64,000 bases of DNA from Aurelia coerulea (Eukaryota; Cnidaria; Scyphozoa; Semaeostomeae; Ulmaridae): positions 22,110,501 to 22,174,500 of the forward strand of contig CM076949.1 of the NCBI GenBank assembly GCA_039566865.1, read 5' to 3'. Each line of letters starts with the position of its first letter. The first letter of the stretch is position 1. Below are positions 34,421 to 46,400 of this stretch, in pieces. The position numbers and the translations under genes are program-made. The notes beneath the pieces were generated by a model that worked only from the letters and a program-made list of their open reading frames with translations, did no database searches and was not told the DNA's origin.

Positions 34421-34499
34421 ATGGAAATGTGGAGACTTGTTTGCTTTATTTGTGTATTTTTGGCATCATTTTTTGACGATGCAATTATTTTAGCTGAAG
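34421..34499 (+). CDS. aGPCR exon 1 (start, signal peptide)
   Basis: ATG at 34421 opens MEMWRLVCFICVFLASFF, a good signal peptide, and the exon ends GAA G|GTAAGT in phase 1. This joins in frame to the next exon (GTG AAC). No better upstream start is visible. A second Met codon is two codons later. Confidence 0.75.
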
Positions 34500-37400
34500 G
34501 TAAGTTCAACTCATTTGCTCCTTGCCTCCTCTAACATGAAAGTTGCAGTTTTACAAAGGCGTTTAAACAGGCTCAAGTATGCAGTTAAATACTGATTTCC
34601 GAACTGCCCTGTTAACTAACAACAAACTAAATATTTCTAATCATGAAAATTTACATTTAAGGATAAAGATCAAAATAAAAAGCTATGTAAATAAGGAGTT
34701 GAACGAAAAGATTACTTGCTGATTTTATCAGCAGCTTTGAATCGATTTATGGTGGGTGCTTGCTGCCTTGCTTAACGTCAGCGCTATCGTGCTCCTTTCT
34801 AAGCAAAACCCCGTTCACCATTGAAAGTTTTTAGGAGAGGCAGCTTGAGGTCTGCATTAGTATTACGAAGCTCTCTAACACTATTTTCTTACAACCGTTC
34901 GAACAGAGTTGTAAGGTAATTGAGAAGTTCCCGAGAAGTTCATTGTTAATTGACGTGATTGAACACCATCCTGGCCTGTTTCCGTTTCTATAACTTCACT
35001 GCCTGTTACACATCCTAGTTCCTTCAAAAGTACTTGTGAAGGCGCATCATAAGGGCTGCTAGTTTGTTAGCATTCATCCTCCTTGCATTTGTAGCATTAC
35101 AATTTTGGGCAGTGAAATACTCTGCAAAGTGTCATACAACAAAATGTGCAACTGTCTAATCCTTTCGCTTCCGTAAGGGTAAGGCAATTGCATAGGTAAG
35201 CTGTTTGTTCTTTCACGATGCTCCAGGAAGCATTTAGTGTTTACTATACTGGGCCGGTTTGTTCAAACCACGATTAGCGCTAATCTTGGATTCAAGGCAT
35301 GATTCTGTAGTCATTTGCATAGTCCTAATCGGGTAACACTGGTATTCGATAACAGTTTTGAACAACTGGGCCCTGGTCTTTATGTAAAGAACTTCTTGTT
35401 TCAAGATTTTATCGAAAGGTTTGGAACGAACTTTGCTCATATCACCATTTTGATTAGTCCTTCATAGTTATCAATGTCTTGCTTTTATATTATAGTGAAC
35501 AGTCCCCCAGTCATACAAGCTTCATCCAACAAATATGTCATAATCAACCAAAGTCTACCGGAACGCTCGGTAATCAACTTCCAGGCATCAGATCCGGAAA
35601 ATGGGACACTCTTCTACTCAATCATTGGTGTGACTTATTACCGGAATGGTACTGCTCAACCGATAAAGGCATTCAATTTGCAATGGGCTGTTAAGACCGT
35701 TCCTAATGTCAGTTTTGACGCTTGCAAGACTGCAGAATCGTATGCATTTCCAAGGAGTCTTTTCTGCATGGACCCAAATAGCAATATGATAAAAACAACT
35801 GCAAAATACGATCAATTCAAGAAGGCAGATTTTTCTTTGTTTGCCTTGACGGTCTTAGTGATGGACAACGGAATACCTCAACGCAATGTGACAACGAAGG
35901 TATACTTTCGTGTGAAGGAAAATTGCACTGCTGGAGCCACTGAATACACGAATCTTGTCCAAAAATGCCCACAATCGCGTGAAATTATCAAACGTGGAAT
36001 TTCATCCCACGTTAAAGCTGCGTTCCAATTTATCGTGCCGAATAACACGAAGATCACACGCATGACTCTCGATTTCTCAAAGTTACCTAAATTCAAGTTT
36101 ATCGAGGAGGTGGTCCATTACGAATTTATCTATGAAAGACAGCGCAAGCTTTTGTTCAGACGATTACTGGTTGATACTACTCTTGAGCCGAAACTTGAAA
36201 TGTATCTTCAGAACCCTATAGACATCATTGGGACCACTGAAGACATATCATTGACTTTGCTTGTTCAGAACGAAAATAGATATTCTCTTTATGGAAGAAG
36301 GACTGGAATTGAATTATATTTACTTGACAGAAGCAAGGATTATTGCGCAAATAGCAACTGTTTATCTTTATACAGCGTCCTGACTGCAGTCTTGAATACA
36401 GATGGAAGACCTGAATGCGATAGAAGAGATGGTTTCACCATGAAAACAAAATATAGCTCATGTGATGTCAGTAAATGTAAGCTTGCTATTTGTTGATAAA
36501 ACTTCGACCAACCCCGAGGGGCATATGAACTTAAATTTCATTGGCTTGTGGCTCCTGTGCTGTTGGGGATGGGGAGACGAATGCCGACCCTATTGCTTTG
36601 ACCCATTGTGTTTCAGCTTTGTTGTGAGTTAGTCAACGTTGGGGCTTATGATGTCATGTGCATCGTTCCTTTTGTTTCTTCTTTTGGCACGAGTTGGTTT
36701 TGATTGACACCGCAATTCAAAGCGATTAGCGATCGCAGACAAAGGAAATTCTCTCAACCAGTAATTCAAAACAAGCAAAGCCGCAAAAGTTTCTCTGAAA
36801 CCCAGGTAGCTAGCTCGCTCGTTGTGCATTCCAGAGATTGTTTTTAAGAGCAAACTTTAGCATAGATCGAAAGCAGAAGGATATATCTGCACATCTGCCT
36901 CGGGTATTTAATTTATTTGATTCAAAAGCCGGTTGGGAAGCGATTCAATTCTCTTATTTTTGGGTGTAATTAAAACACTTACTGCTCAGCTTCTGAACCA
37001 AAGAAATAAAATTCCTGAGGTAGATGTGTAGATATATCCTTCTTCTTTCGATATTTGCTCATATTTGCTCTTAAAAATAATTTCTCGAATGCACAACGAG
37101 CGCGCTAACTACTTGGGCTTCAGAAAAACTTTTGCGGCTTTAATTGTTTTGAATTTATGGTTTAGAGAATTTCCTTTGTCTGCAGCCACTCGTCGCTTTG
37201 AATTCAGGACTCAACAAAAGCATCTCATGCTATTGTGTGACAAAATCTGTCCTTGTTATTTGCATCATTTATAGTTCAATGATTTGCATATAATGTAAGT
37301 GAAATAGATCCTTACTGCGCATGCGATTGTGAGCCTTTTAGGGGCATTTCTCAGGGCTCACAACTTCATAACTTGGCTTGTTCATATCCCCAGTTAAAAC

Positions 37401-40400
37401 GAATTTTTTCAAACCAATAGCTCTGTCTTCGATCAAATTTTCAAAACAACCAAAGTGCATATTAAAATCCTTTTCCATCCCCATATCTGTTTTTGTCATA
37501 CATTGAAATATAAGAAAGAAAGAGCTCCTAGGTACCATTTCAATTGATATTTTTTCCAAACTCTTAATCAGGTCTTTGAAAGATTTCTTTGATATACCTA
37601 TCCTTTGCTAGACTGATTACATCCTTCGCTTTGTTTCTGTGTCACACCAAATATTACCTTCATAGTTACATTGTTCTACCGGGTGTCCCAAGAAAAAGTA
37701 CTCCTGCTTGAAAAATCACCAAAATTTTATTATCAGGCCGATCCTCAAATTTCTTTTTTGATAAGTAGATCAAAGACCAAATGATGTTTCCAGGCATCTC
37801 CTGGTGCTCATGATATTCCAGGAAGAAAAAAACGGCCATAAGCAAACCCTTACTATTAAAGGCACACTGTCGTGGCTGTCATTGGCTGGTTGTGATGTTG
37901 AAATCCCTAACAAAAGACCTGGCCTCTGGATCATTATAAAGCCTTTATGCTCTTAGATCATACTTTGTTTCGAGAATAAAGGGAGTCTGATCGTTATCAT
38001 CTTCGTGAATTTCAGTGTACAGCGAAATTACTGAAGCCTGCCTAATTCTATTCTTTGATGTTGTCTCATTCATCCAATCAGTGCCACGACAGTGTGCCTT
38101 TAAAACAACAAATCAAAGTACATTTCACCACCCCTTTTCAGATCTCTGCTACGCAAGTCAGACTGGAGAAGCAAACATAAAGGGAGTAATTTCATGGCGA
38201 ACGACTACTGCAAATCTTACCGACACACAACATTGCCCATACGTTAGGCATGCGCTTAATGGCATTGCCTCGATGTTTGGCAATGCCTCTAGGATGTGTT
38301 TGTCGAATTCCAGAAACAGAGCAGTGTGGCAGCATCCAAACGTAGATCAATGTGGATACAAGAGTGCTACGACTCAAATTTTAGAAGACATTTCTAAGGT
38401 GAGTTGAAGTATCATATCATTGATGGTTGGACGCCAAAGTTGTACTTGATTGCCTTAGCTTTATGCCTTAGCAGAGGAAAAATTCATGAACTGACACGGA
38501 GGAGCTGGCAAAAATTTTCTCATCTAAGTTAGCTACCTTTGTTAGATAGATGAACACCTTAGTTTTGAATATCGGCCACATCCTTTTTATTCCACAGCCC
38601 GCCAAACGTCTAGATTTTTTGACTCACCTGGCACTGTAATAATTATTTAAACCTGTCTTGAAAACATCTTTCATTTCATATTCAACAACTATGATTTTCT
38701 TGAAAATTATCCCATGTTTCCTCAACATATTTAGAAACCGCATTTCTTTTCATTGTAGACGAGCATAACTGACAGTAACGTGCAAGACATATCAACGAAG
38801 CTGGATACTGCGACGAGCTCACCCAAAGATTTCACCAATCGCCTTGATGTGAAATTTGCTTCAGATGCTATTGAAAATTTGGTAAAAAGCAAAAAGAAAT
38901 TGTCAGCGGTAAATCTTTAAACGATTCAGAAAAGCTAGTTAGCAAATATTTTTCTTGGTAAAATATTTCATTTGCCAGCTCTCAGTCGAAGAAACGGACA
39001 GGAAAGATTTGAAAGAGAATTTATGCATATGTAAGCCTTTGATGAAATTGATAGAATTGAAATACGGGTCAGTGCAAAATGTATTATATGACATGGCCGG
39101 TGGAGAAGAAAAATTCTCGCGAAAAAACCTGCTCGCCCCGTATGAAATTATTGCATAATTCTGTTTTCCATTCTGCCCCGTCACCCCTTCTTGAAAAATG
39201 TACCTGCCCCCTATTCACGAACAACAGATGTTGTATACCACCGCTTGCAAACCCACGAAAAATTGCCTTTGAAGATGAAGAGATGTGATCGATGAATCGT
39301 TCTTGCAAACAACTGACAAGGAAATTTTTGCGTCATTGTGTACACATGCTTCCAAGCATTTCTCATCTTGCATGATTACAATTTCTTTTTCACGATGAAA
39401 TTTTATATTTCAAACTTCATCTTGAGCTTATAAAAGATTTTGCCCCGCACATATTTGCTTTATGAAAAGTGTTGACTCCGTTCTGTGCAAGCTCAAAACA
39501 TTAATTGCCCCGTTACGTTTAGCACCGGCCATGTTATATGATAAAAGTTGCGCTGTCCCTAAGCGGTGCATGCACATACCATGGGACAACACACGCACGA
39601 AACCAAATTGGGTAACTGACTTGCCACAAAGGCTCTATTTAGCCCCCTCTCTTTTGAGCCCCTTCCTTCTTTGCTAAAATGTTTAATAAGCCCCCCTTGA
39701 AATGCCGACTGTGTGTATTGTTGTAGCCAGATATACATTTTTGGAGATGTTTTAGTTGCTGGCACAGTCTTCATGGAGAGGTGGTCTGCACCGATTATGT
39801 ATGCACCAATCTACACTTCTTGATTTCGATTGTTTCCTTGCAGATTGCGAAAGATATTCTGAATGTAACGAGTAATATGATGGAGGTAGATATCACGCTC
39901 ATTGCTCAATCACAACTAAAGTACAGATCTTCTTCAAGGTAAGCCTATTCCCTTTGAATTGTATTGAGACTTAAAAGACATAACTTTCCGTGACTCACAA
40001 ACAGGATCCCTTCCCTCCCTATTTAGCTTTTATTGAAACCAAATAGATACAGATCCGTGACATGTGAAAAGGTTTCCTTTTATGTTTCTTATGGTCAATA
40101 AACTCCACCCTTTAATTGCATGGGTATTTGCTATTTTGCTATTTTTCTGTTAGCAATGGCATTACCCTACAATGAAATTAGAATTTCTAAACTACGTAAT
40201 TTTGACGAGAACTAAAGTGAGACTGGAAGAAGAAGGGGAAGCTGTCGTCAACAGCTTCTTAAAGCAGCAATTAAATTCTCAATGAAACCTGTTTCGTCTG
40301 CTTGTTTTATGCAGGAACAGTCTTGTTTCTCCTAAGAGGTTATGCCAGTGAGCATAGGTTCCAAATCTTTAACTCGGCGTGAAAAGGTGGGTGTAAAATT

Positions 40401-43400
40401 CAATGACCTATTTCTTCTGATTGAATGGCTTGAAAGAAACTTTAGATAATTATCTATAAATCTACCGTTGGACTTTGTAGAAATTTTGAATATTTCTGGA
40501 AATTACAGCGTATCTTTCATTTCAACTCATTTGAAGATGTGACGTCATCAAATTTCTAAATCATAAACCAGATGAGTGACAGACTTTTGCTTGATACCAT
40601 ATTGTAGGCATTTATGAGCTATGGTTTCCTTCGAAATTATTTCATGTTACGTCAAACTGTTTAGAAATTATGATGGTTTTAAGTTTTTTTGAAAATTTTT
40701 CTTGAATTCTTGAAAAAGAAGAAAAACACTCTAATTCTGAAAATATTGCAGATTTCAGAAAATTCCAACGGTAGAATTATAGAGAATTAGCTAAAGTTTC
40801 TTAAAAGTCATTCAGTTCAAAGAAATAGGTCACTCAATTTTACACCAGGCTTTTTAAAGATTTGGAGCCTATGCTATGCCAGTGGAACTTGCTAAATTTT
40901 ATAAGCAACTTCATTGAACTTAGCCCTTCTATTCTTTGATTCTGGGGGGCTTATTCTAAATAGGGCGTCTCCGGCATTCTAAAGGGCGTGGCCCCCAATA
41001 TTTTTCCCTGGGCAAGCCTCTGGACAATAAAATCTTGAGGTAGACATGTGGCATTAGTTTTAGTTGATGAACATAAATTTCTCTATTAATTTAATTCGAC
41101 TAAACGTATCGGGCATAGCCCTTCATCAGGAGCCCTTCTTCTTCTTCGTTTATCCTTTCTTCTTCGTTTTTCTTCGTTTCGCTCGCGGTTTGCCCCACCG
41201 ACAACAGGACCCTGGCTACGCCACTGCATTTGACGAATACGAGGAATCACGTTGTAAGTGTGAGTGCTATCCCCACTGAGGAGATTTTATTCTTGAATAT
41301 AGAAATTGCCATAAACATGTCAAAATGATGGGGATGTATATATTAAAATTGTACCTGTTGTCGTTTGCCTTTTTGGCCTGCGAAGTTACCCGTCAAGATG
41401 GAAGAATGTCAGCAAGTACCCTGGGCACAAGTGTCCTCCAGAGTCCGTCTGCTCTCTAGCTTAATAATAAAGATAATAAAGATAATAATAATGATGATAA
41501 TTATAATATAATGAAAATAATAATAGTAATGATAATAATAATAATGCGAATTTTTATACAGAATTAAACATTTCCGCGTTTCTGCTGTTATCACTGTGTG
41601 TCCTGATTAACTCCAAGAGAAATTAAAACTATTAAAACCCTAAACTGATTACAATGAGTCCCAGTAATCGCTGTTCAAAACGAGACTATTACACCAGACC
41701 GAGACCGCTCTTACTGGGACTCATAATATTACGGCAATATTTTTGGACTGACTTTTTTCACTTTTGAACGCCCTTGGGAACGAGGCTGCTATACACAGTC
41801 ATGTACAAAGTATACAACAGAATACAACGCCATTGGAATTTCTGCAAATTCGATTGATTGATGTTGACCAACGGAAACTCGAAGCTCAAAGTAGAGTTTC
41901 AAGGAGCTTAGCCGGACAGAACAAAGTCTTACGAACAAGAATACCATGAAAACAGTTGGCGACAATATCAAATCTTGTATGTAGGTACTATTTTGCTGCT
42001 TTCGCTAAGAATTAACTGATTTATTGTCAAGTTTTCAAATCAACGTGTTTCATTTGAAAACTACAAATGTTCGTACTTTTCTGCCTAGGCCCTTATCGAA
42101 ACGAGGCAGTCATAGTCATTTCAAAATAATGGCGTTTGATTATGAGTCGTAGTTAGGAGCGTCCGGCAGTATTTCAATAGCGATAACTACGACCATATCA
42201 TCAGTCTATTAAAACCCTATAAAAGTGTGTATAAAAGAATGCATAGATCATAGAAAATTTACAGCAACTTTATTAATGTCATATATTAGTATTACATATC
42301 TAGAATGAGAAAGTTTAAGTAAAATCAACACCAGTGGCGGACTGGCTCTGATTTTTGCACCGGCCATGGATGAGTTATGGGGCCCTAAATGGGTGTGGCC
42401 TACGTCATGAGGGTGTGGTCATGCACAAAATTCGTCGCAATTCCTCGATTTCTTACCAATAGCAAAGCCAAACTCACTTTCTTTGAAAATGAGGCTTATA
42501 CCTTATTATGGCATGATTAAAATCTTTACATAGTCTCTACTTCATAAAAGTAACTCTGACCTTTTGAGAGTATTGTGGGCCAGTGGCCAGATGATCTGTA
42601 ATGTTTTTGTTTCACAAACTGTTGAGCAACCCTTTCTCGAACCTCGCCCAGCAGTGTGGCCAGGGAAAATTTACTGATGGCAGCGGCGTGGCCAGGGTAA
42701 ATGAAGTGGGGGAAACTGAAATGAGGGGGGGGGGGGGAATTTTTTGGTGCCACGCCCTTTACTTTGGCTTAGAATGCATTTCCCAATATCATGCTTGCCA
42801 TTAGCGACAAGGAAACCTTGATCGTTTTGTAACAGTTATCCTATGAATCAGAGCACGAGGAAAATTTTTTAAGAAAGATCCTACTTTGGCTTAGAATGCA
42901 TCTCCCAATATCATGCTTGCCAGTGCTAAAATGGAAGATTTGACATTTCTCGGAAAATTCTTACCCAGCCTATACCCAGTTATTCTCTCCTCGGTTTTAG
43001 AGGAATCTCGAGGGCCATCTTTCGACAAAAGTGGAGGGGGGACAATTGCCTCCCATACCCCCGTGGCCACGCCACTGAGTGATGGAGTATGAAAATGAGG
43101 GGTCTGGGGGCAAAGTCTCCAGGAAAATCTCTGAGGACATTCCCTCTACTTTGGCTTAGAACGCTTCTTCCAATCCCATGTTTGGAGGTGCTTAAATTAA
43201 ATTTTTAGCAAGTGTAACTGTAGTATTATGAATCCAAAGGGAAATTTTGTGAATAAACATCTGTTCTTTGGCTGAAATTTTCAAAATTATAGCAGTTTTC
43301 TATCAATCAACACTCTTATAAACATATTCGCGCAAAAGCTTTTGCATTGCTGCAGCAATCCAATTTTTGCGTGCCCCCAAAGTGGAGGCCTTGACAACGT

Positions 43401-46400
43401 TTTTCCCGGAAAATTTTTGAAACTGACAGCCTTATTTTGGCTTAGAACGATTCTCCCAGTCATTTTCTAGCATTTTTCAGAGAGTCTTACCCTACACTTT
43501 CAAAACTCAACTATTTTCTTTTAAAGAATCTCTAGAACCATCTTTTGACAGAAGTGGATGGGGCCTTTACCGTATCTTCACTCTCGACTGTATTCATTTC
43601 TTTGAACAAGTTCACTGACATGGTAGGATTCGAATGTGAAGTGAGATGTCCATTATTCAAGAATGCAGATCTACTAAAGAACATCCCAATTTCACAAAAG
43701 GGCCCTTTTCCAGCAAAAAGGGGGCCCTTTTTGCAAGATTTTGAGGGGGGCCCACGGGCCGGTGGGCCGGTGGGCCAGTCCGCCACTGATCAACACGGTA
43801 GTTACATGCTGCTTATATATTCTAACGTAGCCCATTCCATTAAATAGGTCTGGTCTTAGGCTAATGTTAAGGCTGAATGCTTCCTTTCCGTAGGATTTTA
43901 AGCTCACTGGAGAGTCTTGCCAACGAAATCTCAATCGCGGATAACACGTCAATCGTAATAGTTCGTAGAAACGTCGCTTTTGCTGCCAGACTCCATAAAG
44001 AAACAACAGAGGGGATAATAATTACAGCCACTCACCAGAAAGTGACCGGATTCAACTTGATTGAAATGTTACCTGAAAAAATGGTTTCACTGCAGCGAAG
44101 AAGAACTGCTGAAATCCAAATATCCAAGCAAATGATACAAAAAGCAAAATCTCTTAAACCAGGATCAGTGATTCGTATTTGCAGTTTTGTGTTTGAGAAT
44201 GATCGATTATTCGTCACATCCGGCTCGTGGAACTCAACAATTGTTGGTGGCCGCGAGAGACGAAGAAAGATGCAAACTGTCAACAGTAAAATTCTGTCTG
44301 CTGCCCTTGGAGGTTTGAAATTGATGAATCTCACCAGTGCAGAGGAGATAACAGGTCTTTTTAGGCATTTGAGTCAGATGCCTGGACGAACTGATTGTGT
44401 TTTCTGGGATAGTCGTGTTCAAGGTAGGATTCATTTTGGAAGCAAGAATTTCATATTTAGAAATTTCGAAAACTTTGACAAATGAGGCCCTTAGCTGAAG
44501 CAGTTTTAGTTCTACGCTCCTTGCCAAAGTTCCTGCAGCACTTTGGCTAGTTTTGCTTTGTTTTGCCATTCCCTCTCTTTTTCAGAAAAATTTTGGTCAG
44601 TGACGAGATAACTGGAAAAGTTGCAACGAGGTCGCAACTCTGATGGACTGCTGGGACCATAAACTTAAAATCAACATTGTTTTCAGGGGAAGGAGAAGGG
44701 GCTGGTTTGAATATTCACAATGGATAGAAATGAGGAAAAGTGCGTCTTTATCAAAAAATTAGGGTAATGGTCTATTATGGTCTTCCAGTCCAGCTGTTTG
44801 GTGATTGATGTGCCTGATGTATCAAAGCTGCTATAACAAAGGTAGATCTTGTAGGACAATAGCATGAATCACTTTTGATTGACACCGCAATTCAAAGCGA
44901 TTAGCTATCATAGACAAAGAAAATTCTCACGACCACTAATTCAGAACAAGCAAAGCCGCAAAAGATTCTCTGAAACCCAGGTAGCTAGCTCACCCGCTGT
45001 GCATTCTAGAAATTGTTTTCAAGAGCCAACATATGCATATATCAAAAGAAGAAGGATATGTCAGTCTACACATCTGCCTCGGGCATTTAATTTGTTTGGC
45101 TTAAAGCCGATTGATGGGCGATTCAACTCTCTTATTTTTTGGGTGTAATTAAAACATTTACTGCTCAGCTTCTGAACCAAAGAAATAAAATGCCCGATGT
45201 AGATATGTATATCCTTCTTTTTTCGATATATGCTCATGTTTGCTCTTGAAAATAATTTCTCGAATGCACAACGAGCGAGCTAGCTCTCTGGGTATCAGAC
45301 AAATTCTTGCGGTTTTGTTTGTTTTGAGTTACTGGTTGAGAGAATTTCCTTTGTCTGTGATCGCTAATCGCTTTGAATTCAGGTGTCAACAAAAGCAACT
45401 CATGCTATTGTGCTACAAATCCGTCCTTGTTAGCTGCTATTTGTTACAATTCTAGCAGCGAAATTTTGCAGTTATACATGTATGATGTAAGAAATCTATC
45501 GAACGTGTCTTACCTTCTAGGTGGCTATGGTGCATGGTCAACGGAGGGCTGTAGATATTATGGGATGCAAGATGGAATGCATCGATGCAGATGTGACCAT
45601 TTAACGAATTTTGCAATTCTTCTTGATGTAACTGGCAAAGGAACTCCTAAAGGAGCTGCTCTTGTATTGAATATTGTCACATATATTGGATGTGGAATTT
45701 CATTGGTTTGCTTGGTCATCATTTTTCTGACATTCGTTGCATCCAAGTAAGTACTATTTCCTTTTATGTCCAATGATGATTTTCCATAATGATGCGGCGG
45801 CGTTTTTCAAAATGTGCTATCATGAATTATGGACCGATTTGGATGAAACACCAATTATTTTGTACTCTCAAGTACTGAATAATCGTCATTTTGTCCTTTT
45901 TCAGTCATTTTGTAACAATGAAGTTTTAATAATGTTGAATTTACCTATACTTCCAGTGCTGGTAAGACAGCTTGAAAAATCACAAAAATACTTCGATCTT
46001 TCAGCTTTTAACTAGGATTTGAATCATTCAAATATGCGAAGTACTCTTGGTGCTATGAATTTTCAAAAGTGGGAACTTTTTTCTGGCTCACCTGGTTATC
46101 AAGCTTAATGGTTAACAGAGTATCTTTGACCGTAATTTTGATTAACCATTCACATTATTTTCTGCAGGAAACTGCGAGAAAAGAGGTCACCGCAGATTGT
46201 GATATGCCTTTGTTTTGCACTGATTGCAACATTGATAATATTCCTGGCTGGCATTTCTGCAAAAGACTTGAAAAGTTGTCAGGCAATTGCCATCTTGATC
46301 CATTATTTTGTATTGGTGTCATTCATGTGGATGGCTGTGGAAGGATTCAATCTGTACTTGAGCTATGTGAGGATTGTTGACACTGAAGTTGACCATTTCA

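Noticed and set aside
45373..45520. Exon 7 of the aGPCR starting at the open frame further left
   Set aside because: The frame is open, but it begins inside a transposon and would add residues between CVFWD and WSTEGC, which are adjacent in the family; the acceptor at 45520 fits phase and polypyrimidine context better.
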